Source of the DNA: Falsiroseomonas bella
GTDB lineage: Bacteria > Pseudomonadota > Alphaproteobacteria > Acetobacterales > Acetobacteraceae
Reading direction: 5' to 3'
Assembly: GCF_003173615.1 (NCBI RefSeq)
Contig: NZ_QGNA01000002.1
Location: 310,001 to 374,000, forward strand
DNA length: 64,000 nt
Part shown: positions 15,920 through 26,910 of the stretch, in pieces
Numbering within the stretch: position 1 is the first letter of the stretch
Layout: each line of letters begins with the position of its first letter
Translations under genes and position numbers: made by a program
Notes under the pieces: model-generated
The model's input: only the letters and a program-made list of their open reading frames with translations
Databases searched by the model: none
Told to the model about the DNA's origin: nothing

Positions 15920-16917
15920 CCGGCGCAGCGCTTCGCCCGGGCCGCGACGACGACGCGGAGGGCTTCATCCGCCTGATCGGCGATTGCTGGTCCGAATATC
16001 CGGGCTGCATCCTCCACGTGGATGGCGAAGTGCCGGAGCTGCGTGCGCTCGCGAGCTATTTCGCGAAAGCGGGCGGTGCGCTCTGGGTCGCCGAACAGGA
16101 TGGGCGCGTGGTCGGCATGGCGGCGACGCGCCCCATGAATCAGGATGCCGCGTGGGAGATCTGCAAGGTCTACGTCTCGAAGCCCGCGCGCGGCAGCGGC
16201 CTTGCGCATGCATTGATGGGCGCGGCGGAGGCGCATGCGCGCGCGGCCGGCGCCGAGCGGCTCGTGCTCTGGACCGACACCCGCTTCGAGGCCGCGCATC
16301 GCTTCTACGAGAAGCGCGGCTTCGTCCGCCAGGGCTCCATCCGCATCCTGGACGACATCTCCAACAGCCTGGAATTCCGTTACGCCAAGCCACTGCGCGG
16401 GCTGGTGGTTGAGGCGCTGGACGCCGCCGCGGCCGCCAGCGCGGAGCGCCGCCTGGCGGAACTGCTGGTCGGCGCCGTCGCGGCCGGCGCCAGCCTCACC
16501 TGGCTGCCGCCGCTCGATCCCGCCGTGGCGCGCGGCTACTGGAAGGGCGTCTCCTCCGCCGTCGCGCTGGGCAAGACGGTGCTGCTCGTCGCCTGGCTCG
16601 ATGGCGAACTGGTCGGCACGGTGCAGCTCGACCTCGCCATGCCGGAGAACGCGCCGCACCGCGCGGAGGTCCGCACGCTGCTGGTGGAACCGCGCGTCCG
16701 GCGCCAGGGCATCGGCGCCGCGCTGATGAAGCGCGCGGAACAGGCCGCGCGCGGCATCGGCCGCCGCCTGCTGGTGCTCGACACGCGCCGCGGCTCGGAA
16801 GCTGAGGCGCTCTATCGCGCGCTCGGCTGGACCGCGCTCGGCACCATCCCGGGCTTCGAGCTGGACGGCGCGCGCCAGCCCGCCGATGCGGTGTTCTTCT
16901 GGAAGGCCCTCTCATGA
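15916..16917 (+). CDS. Tandem double GNAT acetyltransferase
   Basis: One 333-residue frame contains two GNAT domains. Domain 1 (about 1-155) has the acetyl-CoA loop VSKPARGSGLAHALMG and ends AAHRFYEKRGFVRQG. Domain 2 (about 170-333) has VEPRVRRQGIGAALMKR and EAEALYRALGWTALG. Both loops keep the Q/R-x-x-G-x-G/A pattern, so both could be active. A short Ala-rich linker joins them. The start is GTG at 15916, in a GTGA overlap with the aminotransferase; no ATG fits. The stop overlaps the DinB gene by 4 bp. The arrangement repeats the aminotransferase-GNAT pairing just upstream. Confidence 0.82.
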   Translation: MTGAALRPGRDDDAEGFIRLIGDCWSEYPGCILHVDGEVPELRALASYFAKAGGALWVAEQDGRVVGMAATRPMNQDAAWEICKVYVSKPARGSGLAHALMGAAEAHARAAGAERLVLWTDTRFEAAHRFYEKRGFVRQGSIRILDDISNSLEFRYAKPLRGLVVEALDAAAAASAERRLAELLVGAVAAGASLTWLPPLDPAVARGYWKGVSSAVALGKTVLLVAWLDGELVGTVQLDLAMPENAPHRAEVRTLLVEPRVRRQGIGAALMKRAEQAARGIGRRLLVLDTRRGSEAEALYRALGWTALGTIPGFELDGARQPADAVFFWKALS

Positions 16918-17435
16918 TCACGCCGGACTGGGTGCGGCTGATGGCCGCGTACAACGCCGAGATGAACCGCCGCCTCTACGCCGCAGCGGACGGCCTGACG
17001 TCGGCGCAGCGGAGCGAGGATCGCGGCGCCTTCTTCGGCTCGGTCCAGGGCACGCTGAGCCACCTGCTCTGGGGCGACCGCACCTGGATGTCGCGCTTCG
17101 ACGGCTGGGAGAAGCCCGCCGGCGGCATCCCGACCAGCCCCGGCCTCTATGCGGATTGGGACGCGCTGAAGGCAGCGCGTATCGAGGTCGATGCCGGCAT
17201 CGAGGCCTGGGCGCGGCGCGTGACGCCGGATTGGCTCGGCGGCGACCTGTCCTGGTTCAGCGGTGCCCTGGGGCAGGAGGTTTCGCGCCCGATGGCCGTG
17301 CTGGTCACGCATTTCTTCAACCACCAGACGCATCACCGCGGCCAGGCGCATGCGCTGCTGACAGGCTTCGGCGCGCGCACCGGCGACACCGACCTGCCCT
17401 TCATCCTCCCCCCGGATGTTCTGGCCGCGGGCTGA
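16914..17435 (+). CDS. DinB-family putative metal-dependent protein
   Basis: The 173-residue protein is an all-helical DinB/YfiT type. The three expected metal ligands are H50 (TLSHLLWGD), H137 and H141 (THFFNHQTHHRGQ), which is the family triad. Members include thiol-dependent transferases and many proteins of unknown activity in damage responses. The name reflects family membership only, not the DNA polymerase DinB. The ATG lies in an ATGA overlap with the double GNAT gene, so it is part of the same transcript. Confidence 0.85.
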   Translation: MITPDWVRLMAAYNAEMNRRLYAAADGLTSAQRSEDRGAFFGSVQGTLSHLLWGDRTWMSRFDGWEKPAGGIPTSPGLYADWDALKAARIEVDAGIEAWARRVTPDWLGGDLSWFSGALGQEVSRPMAVLVTHFFNHQTHHRGQAHALLTGFGARTGDTDLPFILPPDVLAAG

Positions 17436-17519
17436 ACGCTTGCTTCGCCCTGCCGCAGCGCGGCATGGTGCAGCCACGCTTCAGACCGGGCCCGAGCCTT
17501 GGACGAGACCGAACGCACG

Positions 17520-18620
17520 ATGATCCGTCGCACCGCCCCGGCGCCCGCGCCGGGGGAGGATGCGATCCTGCATGTCCTGCAGGTGGAGGCGCCGCCCGAG
17601 GATCCCGCCCGCCGCGTGATCCTGGGCGAACTTCCGATCCGCATCGGCCGCGTCGCCGGCAACGACCTGGTGCTGGCCTCCGGCGAGGTGTCGCGCAGCC
17701 ACTGCGCCGTGGTGCTGGAAGGCGGGCGCGCCATCGTCACCGATCTCGGCTCGACCAACGGCACCTATCTCAACGACCAGCGCCTCGCGGCGCCGACGCC
17801 GCTGGAGGAGGGATCGCGTCTGCGGATCGGTCCCTTCGTGCTGGCCTATCTGCGCGGCCCGCGCCGCACCCTGGAACGCGCGGCGGAGCTGGAGCGCAAC
17901 CTCGATCGGGCTGCGCGCTACGTCCGTGCGCTGCTTCCGCCCGCCATCCCGGACGGCCCGGTCCGCGCGCACTGGGCCTTCGAGCCTTCGGTGCGCGTGG
18001 GTGGCGACGGCTTCGGCTATCGCCCGCTGCCGGATGGCCGCTTCGCTGTATGGCTGATCGACGCCGCCGGTCATGGCATCGACTCGGCGCTGCTGGCCGC
18101 CTCCGCGATGACCGTGCTGCGCGAGGGCGGGCCGCCGAACACCGAGCCTGGCGATTGCCCGGCCGTGCTGGCCGCGCTGGACGGCATGTTCGACACCGAG
18201 CGGCATGACGGCCTGTTTTTCACGCTGTGGTACGGCGTCTACGATCCGCGCACGCGGCGCATGGTGCATATCGCCGGCGGCCATCATCCGGCCTATCTGC
18301 TGGTGCCGGGCGGCGCCGAGCCGACGGCGCTCGGCACCCGAAACCTGCCGGTCGGCGCCGGCCTCTGGGGCCGCACGCCGCAGACCGGCGAGGCGGAGAT
18401 CCCGCTTGGCGCCCGGCTCTACCTGTTCAGCGACGGCGCCTTCGAGACGCGGCGCGCCAACGGGCAGCAGAATGCATTGTCGGATTTCCTGCCCGTGCTG
18501 ACCGCGCCTTCCGTGCCGGACCTGCCCGAACCCGAGCGCCTGCTGCGCGCCGCGCGCGATCTGGCCGGCGGCACCGAGTTCGAGGACGACGTCTCCATCC
18601 TCGTGCTCGACTTCCCCTGA
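17520..18620 (+). CDS. FHA-domain PP2C-type (SpoIIE/RsbU-like) serine phosphatase
   Basis: A 366-residue fusion. Residues about 38-110 form an FHA phosphothreonine-binding domain with the conserved RIGR (41-44), SRSH (58-61) and GSTNGTYLN (N80). A predicted helix (117-138) links it to a SpoIIE-type PP2C phosphatase with metal-binding D163 (GGD), D181 (DAAGHGID), D305 (SDGAFETR) and D356/D357 (EDDVSILVLDF), so it should be catalytically competent. Such proteins dephosphorylate anti-sigma antagonists or other Ser/Thr phosphoproteins in response to phospho-peptide binding. No kinase or antagonist gene is adjacent. ATG 17520 is preferred; TTG at 17499 would add seven residues. It converges on the hydrolase gene, only 3 bp away. 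Confidence 0.88.
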   Translation: MIRRTAPAPAPGEDAILHVLQVEAPPEDPARRVILGELPIRIGRVAGNDLVLASGEVSRSHCAVVLEGGRAIVTDLGSTNGTYLNDQRLAAPTPLEEGSRLRIGPFVLAYLRGPRRTLERAAELERNLDRAARYVRALLPPAIPDGPVRAHWAFEPSVRVGGDGFGYRPLPDGRFAVWLIDAAGHGIDSALLAASAMTVLREGGPPNTEPGDCPAVLAALDGMFDTERHDGLFFTLWYGVYDPRTRRMVHIAGGHHPAYLLVPGGAEPTALGTRNLPVGAGLWGRTPQTGEAEIPLGARLYLFSDGAFETRRANGQQNALSDFLPVLTAPSVPDLPEPERLLRAARDLAGGTEFEDDVSILVLDFP

Positions 18621-18623
18621 GGG

Positions 18624-19508
18624 CTACGGCGCGTCCAGGAACCCGTCGAGCGCCGCCAGCACCGCCTCCGGCGCCTCCTCCGCCAGGTAGTGGCCGGAAG
18701 CCACCGGGCCACCGCTGACCGGGCCGCCGGCATAGCGGCGCCAGACCTCCAACGGCTCGTACCAGACGCCGACCTTGCCCTTGGCGCCCCACAGCGCCAG
18801 CAGCGGGCAGGTCACGCGCTGCCCCGCCTCGCGGCTGGCGCGGTCATGCTCCAGGTCGATCGTGGCGGCGGCGCGGTAGTCCTCGCAGATCGCCTCCACC
18901 GTGCCGGGCGTGCGCAGCGCGACGAGGTAGTCGGCCCGCGCCTCCGGGTGGAAGAAGCCCCTGTCCTTCGGCTCGCGCGAGGTGTGCAGGTCGAACCAGT
19001 CCTCCACGTCGCGCAGGATCATGCGTTCCGGCAGCGGATGGCGCTGCGCCAGGAAGAACCAGTGCCAGTAGCCCATGCCGAAGGCCATGTCGGTCGATTC
19101 GAAGTGATGCAGCGTCGGCACGATGTCCATCACGCAGAGCCGCGCCACGGCCGCCGGCGCATCCAGCGCCAGGCGATGCGCCACGCGCGCGCCGCGGTCG
19201 TGCGACACCACCTGGAAGCGGTCGAAGCCGAGGCCCCGCATCAGCGCCAGCATGTCGGCGGCCATCGCCCGCTTCGCATAGGCCGCGTGATCCGCCGAGA
19301 CGGGCGGCTTGCCCGAAAGCCCATAGCCGCGCAGGTCCGGGCAGATCACGGTGAAGCGCCGCGCAAGTGCGGGTGCGACCTTGTGCCACATCGCATGGGT
19401 CTGCGGGTTGCCGTGCAGCAGCAGCAGCGGCGGTCCCTCGCCGCTACGGCGCAGGCGCAGCTCCACGCCGTCCCCGGCGCGGCGTTCCTCCACGAAACCT
19501 TCGAACAT
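18624..19508 (-). CDS. Alpha/beta hydrolase, haloacetate (fluoroacetate) dehalogenase type
   Basis: The 294-residue protein carries every residue I know to be essential in fluoroacetate dehalogenase: nucleophile D104 in SHDRGAR, carboxylate-binding R105 and R108, acid D128 (VMDIVP), halide pocket H149-W150 (GYWHWFF) and Y211 (CEDYRA), and base H273 (ASGHYLAEEAP). Oxyanion residues lie in LLHGNPQTHAMW. In related proteins of other function the nucleophile is often Asn or Ser, so retention here is notable. The predicted reaction is hydrolysis of haloacetates to glycolate in the cytosol. ATG 19508 is chosen for its GAGGACAGG ribosome site; a GTG at 19526 is also in frame. It is divergent from the dehydrogenase gene at 19617. 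Confidence 0.82.
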   Translation of the reverse strand: MFEGFVEERRAGDGVELRLRRSGEGPPLLLLHGNPQTHAMWHKVAPALARRFTVICPDLRGYGLSGKPPVSADHAAYAKRAMAADMLALMRGLGFDRFQVVSHDRGARVAHRLALDAPAAVARLCVMDIVPTLHHFESTDMAFGMGYWHWFFLAQRHPLPERMILRDVEDWFDLHTSREPKDRGFFHPEARADYLVALRTPGTVEAICEDYRAAATIDLEHDRASREAGQRVTCPLLALWGAKGKVGVWYEPLEVWRRYAGGPVSGGPVASGHYLAEEAPEAVLAALDGFLDAP

Positions 19509-19616
19509 GCGCCTGTCCTCGCCCACTGCCGCCGCACTCTATCCGGGCGGCGCCGCGCAGTTGACCCCTGGCGTGGCGCGGCCCAGCTTCCCGCGGAACG
19601 CGCGCGGGAGGACGGC

Positions 19617-20528
19617 ATGGAGATCAGGCGGATCGGCTTCATCGGCATCGGTCGCATGGGCTGGCCCATGGCGCGCCGCCTGCTGGAAGCGGGCCATGCG
19701 GTGAGCGTGCAGGATGCCGTGCCGGGCCGCGCGGAGGAGTTTGCGCGCAACCACGGCGGCACCGCCGCGCCCGACGCTGCCGCGGCCGCCGCCGGCGCCG
19801 ATGCCGTGATCACCATGCTGCCGACCAGCCGCGAGGTCGAAGCGGTGGTTGCCGCGATCCGCCCCGTGCTGCGCCCCGGCGCGGTGGTGGTCGAGATGTC
19901 CTCCGGCGAGCCCTCCGCCACGCGGACGATGGCGCAGGACCTCGCGGCGCACGGTATCGCGATGGTGGATGCGCCCGTCTCCGGCGGCGTCGCCCGCGCC
20001 GAGACGGGGCAACTCGCCATCATGACCGGCGGCGAGGAGGCGGTGCTGGCGCGGCTGCATCCGGTGCTCGGCGCCATGGGCACCACGATCACGCGCTGCG
20101 GCGATGTCGGTGCGGGCCAGGCGATGAAGGCGCTGAACAACCTGGTCAGTGCGGCCGGCTTCCTTGTGAGCGTCGAGGCGCTGCTGATTGGCAGCCGCTT
20201 CGGCCTCGATCCCGCCGTGATGGTGGATGTGCTGAACGCCTCCACCGGCATGAACAACTCCACGCAGAAGAAGCTCAGGCAGTTCGTGCTGTCGCGCGGT
20301 TTCGATTCCGGCTTCGGGCTGGACCTGATGGTGAAGGACCTCTCCATCGCGCTGCAGGTCGGGCGGGAGACGGCGACGCCCACGCCGCTCGCCGCGCAGA
20401 CGCGCGAGCTCTGGGCCGCCGCCGCGTCGCTGCTCGGCCCTGGCCAGGACCACACGGCCGCCGCCCGCTTCGCGGAGGCGCTGGCGGCTTCGGAGCTGTC
20501 CTCCCCCCAGGTGCCGCGGAAGGGCTGA
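19617..20528 (+). CDS. NAD(P)-dependent beta-hydroxyacid dehydrogenase (HIBADH family)
   Basis: The 303-residue enzyme has an N-terminal Rossmann fold (RIGFIGIGRMGWPMA, glycine motif residues 10-15), the family substrate motif DAPVSGGVARAETG (118-131) and the catalytic lysine K171 in GQAMKALNNLV. This set defines 3-hydroxyisobutyrate dehydrogenase and its relatives (tartronate semialdehyde reductase, glyoxylate reductase GlyR). It probably oxidises or reduces a short hydroxyacid; substrate not assignable. ATG 19617 has GGGAGG eight bases upstream. It is followed after 3 bp by the lactonase gene, so the two probably act together, perhaps lactone opening followed by hydroxyacid oxidation. Confidence 0.87.
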   Translation: MEIRRIGFIGIGRMGWPMARRLLEAGHAVSVQDAVPGRAEEFARNHGGTAAPDAAAAAAGADAVITMLPTSREVEAVVAAIRPVLRPGAVVVEMSSGEPSATRTMAQDLAAHGIAMVDAPVSGGVARAETGQLAIMTGGEEAVLARLHPVLGAMGTTITRCGDVGAGQAMKALNNLVSAAGFLVSVEALLIGSRFGLDPAVMVDVLNASTGMNNSTQKKLRQFVLSRGFDSGFGLDLMVKDLSIALQVGRETATPTPLAAQTRELWAAAASLLGPGQDHTAAARFAEALAASELSSPQVPRKG

Positions 20529-20531
20529 GCC

Positions 20532-21320
20532 ATGTGGCAGGTCTTCGCCCTGCGCTACGCGCATCACGACCGCCCGGCGCAGCAGAACTTCCTCATGCCG
20601 GTCGAGGATGCGCATGAGGCGATGCCGATGGACTACTTCGTCTGGCTGCTGCGCGGCCCGGACGGGCGCGAGGTGCTGGTCGACACCGGCTTCGACGCCG
20701 CGACCGCCGCGCGCCGCGGCCGCACCATCCTACGCCCGGTGGCCGATTGCTTGGCCGCGATCGGCACCGATGCGGCGGCGATCCGCGACGTGGTGATCAG
20801 CCACCTGCACTACGACCATGCCGGCAATCTCGGCCTGTTCCCCAACGCCACCTTCCACATCCAGGACCGCGAGGTCGCCTTCGCCACCGGCCGCCACGTC
20901 TGCACCGCCTGCATCCGCGCACCCTTCGAGGTGGAGGACGTGGTGAAGCTGGTGCGCGCCGTCTACGCCGAGCGCGTCTGCTTCCACGACGGCGAGGGAG
21001 AAGTGGCGCCGGGCGTCACCGTCCACCGCGTCGGCGGCCATTCGGACGGGCTGCAGATGGTGCGCGTGGCGACCGCGCGCGGCCCGCTGGTGCTGGCCGT
21101 GGACGCCGCGCACTACTACGCCAACATGGAGCGGCGAAACCCGTTCCCCATCGTGTACGACCTCGGCGCGATGATCCAGGGCTGGCGCCGCGCGCGGCAG
21201 CTTGCCGGCGGCGACGACAGCCTGGTGATCCCCGGTCACGATCCGCTGGTGCGCGAACGCTTCCCGGCCGAGGACGCGGCAGGGGAGGTGCTGCGGCTGG
21301 ACCTGCCGCCTACTCGTTGA
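20532..21320 (+). CDS. Metallo-beta-lactamase-fold lactonase (AHL/gamma-lactone type)
   Basis: A 262-residue MBL-fold hydrolase with the dinuclear zinc site HLHYDH (H91, H93, D95, H96), H170 (GGHSDG), D191 (VDAAH) and H236 (PGHDP). Length and the N-terminal pattern (Asp/Tyr-rich, DYFVWLL, LVDTGFD) resemble the AttM/BlcC and AiiA lactonases that open N-acyl-homoserine lactone or gamma-butyrolactone rings. No signal peptide, so it is cytosolic. It starts 3 bp after the hydroxyacid dehydrogenase gene, which favours a metabolic lactone over quorum quenching, although either is possible. The last 11 bp overlap the convergent membrane protein gene. Confidence 0.83.
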   Translation: MWQVFALRYAHHDRPAQQNFLMPVEDAHEAMPMDYFVWLLRGPDGREVLVDTGFDAATAARRGRTILRPVADCLAAIGTDAAAIRDVVISHLHYDHAGNLGLFPNATFHIQDREVAFATGRHVCTACIRAPFEVEDVVKLVRAVYAERVCFHDGEGEVAPGVTVHRVGGHSDGLQMVRVATARGPLVLAVDAAHYYANMERRNPFPIVYDLGAMIQGWRRARQLAGGDDSLVIPGHDPLVRERFPAEDAAGEVLRLDLPPTR

Positions 21321-21639
21321 TGAAGGACCAGGCCGCAAGGCCGAGCCCGACCACCGCGAACAGCATGGACAGGCCCGGCCAGGCCGGCCGCGGCCCGCGA
21401 TGGTTGAAATACCAGTTGGCCGCGATGGAACCGAGCAGCGCCGCCGTCCCGTCCGCCCATTCGCCGCGGGCGTAGTCGCGCACGATCAGCACGCCCCAGG
21501 CGATCAGCGCGGCGAAGGCCAACCCCTTCCAGACGAGATCGGCGACGGCATTCGCCGGCCGCATCGCGGGATCGGAGGAGCGGGTGTGGATGAAGGCCGC
21601 GACGGAACAGAGCAGCGCGGCGACGAAAGCGGCGGACAT
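21310..21639 (-). CDS. Small integral membrane protein of unknown function
   Basis: The 109-residue protein shows three hydrophobic segments (about 2-17, 38-53 and 88-106) separated by short charged loops (HTRSSDPAMRPAN, RDYARGEWADGT, NHRGPRPAWPG). It has no recognised domain. It may belong to an uncharacterised inner-membrane family. It is convergent with the lactonase gene, sharing 11 bp, and lies 45 bp upstream of the ligA stop on the other side of a short gap, as the last minus-strand gene before the plus-strand block. Confidence 0.65.
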   Translation of the reverse strand: MSAAFVAALLCSVAAFIHTRSSDPAMRPANAVADLVWKGLAFAALIAWGVLIVRDYARGEWADGTAALLGSIAANWYFNHRGPRPAWPGLSMLFAVVGLGLAAWSFINE

Positions 21640-21684
21640 GGCGCCGGATTACGGCGACAGGCGCAGGCCGCGCAAGCGGGGCCG

Positions 21685-24286
<2,602 letters not shown>

Positions 24287-24290
<4 letters not shown>

Positions 24291-25966
24291 AGCAGCCCGC
24301 CCGCCAGCAGGCTGTCGGCGGCGGCGCGCGCGGCCTCCGTCACGCGCTCCCCGGCGAGCATGCGGGCGATCTCCTCGCGCCGCGCGCCCTCGTCGAGCGG
24401 CGTCACGCGCGTCTCCGCGCGCCCGCCCTTCACCTGCTTCGCCACGGACAGATGCCGCACGCCGCGCGCGGCCACCTGCGGCGAATGCGTCACGACTAGC
24501 ACCTGCAACCGCTCCGCCACGCGCGCCAGGCGCTCGCCCACCGCGGCTGCCGTCGCGCCGCCGATGCCGCTGTCCACCTCGTCGAACACAAGTGTGGGAA
24601 CCGGCGAGCCGCGCGCCAGCACCACCTTCAGCGCCAACATCAGGCGCGAGAGCTCGCCGCCGCTCGCCACCTTGTCGAGCGCGCCCGGCGCCTGGCCGGG
24701 ATTGGTGGAGACGAGGAAGGTCACGCGGTCCACGCCGTCCGGCCCCCAGGCGCCTTCCGGCTTCGGCGCCACCTCCACCACCAGCCGGGCGCGATCCAGC
24801 TTCAGCGGCGGCAATTCCCGCGCCACCGCCTTCTCGAGCTTCGCCGCCGCGGCCTGCCGCTGCTCGCTGAGCCGCCCGGAAGCGGCCAGGTAGGACTCGC
24901 GCGCCGCCGACGCCGTCCGCTCCGCCGCCGTCACGCGATCCGTGCCGGCATCCAGCGCGGCCAGCCGCGCCTTCAGCGTCGCCAGCAGGGAGGGCAGCTC
25001 CACCACCGGCACCATGTGCTTCCGGGCGGCCGCGCGCAGCGCGAACAGCCGCTCCTCCACCTGTTCCAGCCGGCGCGGATCGGGACCGGCATCATGCGCC
25101 AGCCGCTGCATCGCCGTCTCGGCCTCCGCCAGGGCATCCAGCGCGCGGCCAAGCGCCTCCAGCGCGGGCTCAGCCTCGGTGTTCGGGGCCGGCAGGCGTT
25201 CCAACGCGCGGACGGCGCCGCGCAGCGCCGTCGCCGGATTCGCCGCGCGCCGGTCGCGTGGCGAAAGGGCCGACAGCGCCTCGGCTATGGCTTCGCTGCG
25301 CCGCTCGCCCTGTTGCAGCTTCTGCCGCTCGGCCGCGAGCAAATCCTCCTCGCCCTCCTCCGGCGCCAGCGCCTCGAGCTCGCCGACCGCGTGGCGCAGG
25401 AATTCCTCGTCGCGCTGCGCCGCCGCGATCTCCTCCCGTGCGGCAGCCAGGGCCTGTGCGGCGGCGCGCCAGGCGCGATGCGCCTCCGCCACTTCGGTGC
25501 GCAACTTTTCGAGCGCGCCCGCGGCGTCAAGCAGCGCTGCATGTGCGGCCGGATCGGCCAGCCCGACCTGCTCGTGCTGCCCCTGCACCTCGACCAGCAG
25601 CGCCCCCAGCCGGCGCAGCAGCGCCAGGCCCACCGGCTGGTCGTTGGCAAAGGCGCGGGAGCGGCCATCGGCCGTGACCACGCGACGCAGCACGAGTTCG
25701 TCCTCGGCCTCGATGCCCTGTTCGGTCAGCAGCGCGCGCGACGGATGATCCTCCGCCACCGAGAAGGCGGCCGCGACGCTCGCCTGCGGCTGCCCCGCAC
25801 GCACCAGCCCGCTATCGGCGCGCGCGCCGAGGGCGAGGCCCAGGCTGTCCAGCAGGATGGATTTCCCGGCGCCGGTCTCGCCGGTGAGCACGGTCAGGCC
25901 CGGCCCGAAGCCGAGGTCGAGCCGTTCGATCAGCACCACGTCACGGATGGCGAGCGAGGTCAGCAC
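24287..25966 (-). CDS. recN: DNA repair protein RecN
   Basis: This 559-residue SMC-like ATPase acts in double-strand break repair. The N-terminal half has Walker A GETGAGKS (29-36) and the RecN start LTSLAIRDVVLIERLDL. The centre (about 155-370) is Ala/Glu/Arg-rich coiled coil, and the C-terminal half has the ABC signature VASGGELSRLMLALK, Walker B TLVFDEVDSGIGG and VTHSPQVAARG. GTG at 25964-25966 is chosen because homologues start right before LTSLAI; an upstream in-frame stretch would overlap bamD. It follows bamD after 22 bp. This is standard lpxC-bamD-recN-ligA synteny. Confidence 0.95.
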
Positions 25967-25988
25967 GGCCCGCCGCGCCTCCGCCGGC

Positions 25989-26825
25989 CTAAAAGATGCT
26001 GCCGATGTTCCGCTGCCACCAGCCGGGCCGTTCCGTGCCGGCATTGGGCCCGTCCACCAGCAGCGCATAGCTGTCCTGGTACCACTCGCTGCCTGGGAAG
26101 TTGTGGCCGAGAACTGACGCGGTGCGCCGCGCCTCCTCGGTCAGGCCGAGCGCCAGGTAGATCTCCGTCAGGCGGTGCAGCGCCTCCGGCACGTGGTTGG
26201 TGGTCTGGTATTCCTCCACCACCCGGCGGAAGCGGCCGATCGCGGCCACGTAGAGGCGGCGATTCTGATAGAAGCGCCCGACCACCATCTCATGTCCCGC
26301 CAGATGGTCCCGGCCGAGGTCCATCTTCAGCCGCGCGTCGCGCGCATAGGGCGTGTTGGGGAAGCGGTTCGCCACGTCCTGCAGCGCCGCCATCGCCTGC
26401 TCGGTGGTGGTCTGGTCCCGTTGCGTGTCGTTGATCTGCTCGTAGAGCGAGAGAGCCCGCAGGTAATAGGCATAGGCGATGTCGCGATGCGCCGGGTGAA
26501 GCTGGATGAACCGGTCCAGGGCGCCGATCGCCTCCGTGTAGCGGTTGCGCATGTATTCGCCATACGCGCTCATCAGCTTCGCGTTGGTGGCGAAGGCCGA
26601 ATAGGGATGCTCGCGCTCGACGATGTCGAAGAGCTGCACCGCGCGGGGGTACTGCTCGGCGTTCAGCGCCTCCATGCCCGCGGCGAAGAGGCTCTCGGGC
26701 GAGGAATCGGCGGTCTGCTGCCGCAGGGTGGGGCTGAGGCTTTCCTGCTGCCCATCCCACAGGGAGCCGCCGCAGGCCGCGATCGGCAGAACCAAGGCCA
26801 GCAATAGGGGAAGGCGACGGAGCAT
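25989..26825 (-). CDS. bamD: Outer membrane assembly lipoprotein BamD
   Basis: The 278-residue lipoprotein begins MLRRLPLLLALVLPIAAC, with lipidated Cys18, and continues with five TPR-like repeats (for example YPRAVQLFDIVEREHPYS, TEAIGALDRFIQLHP, AALQDVANRFPNTPYA). It is the essential partner of BamA in inserting beta-barrel proteins, on the periplasmic face of the outer membrane. Start ATG 26825 gives a normal-length lipoprotein signal; ATG 26843 would add six residues and has no better ribosome site. It is located between lpxC and recN, as in many Alphaproteobacteria. Confidence 0.94.
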   Translation of the reverse strand: MLRRLPLLLALVLPIAACGGSLWDGQQESLSPTLRQQTADSSPESLFAAGMEALNAEQYPRAVQLFDIVEREHPYSAFATNAKLMSAYGEYMRNRYTEAIGALDRFIQLHPAHRDIAYAYYLRALSLYEQINDTQRDQTTTEQAMAALQDVANRFPNTPYARDARLKMDLGRDHLAGHEMVVGRFYQNRRLYVAAIGRFRRVVEEYQTTNHVPEALHRLTEIYLALGLTEEARRTASVLGHNFPGSEWYQDSYALLVDGPNAGTERPGWWQRNIGSIF

Positions 26826-26910
26826 CGGTGTCCAGGTCCGCATGGGCGGAGCTATACCACAGCGCGGCACGGAGCGGGCAAGGCGCCCTGCGGCACCTTC
26901 CCGTCGCGAA

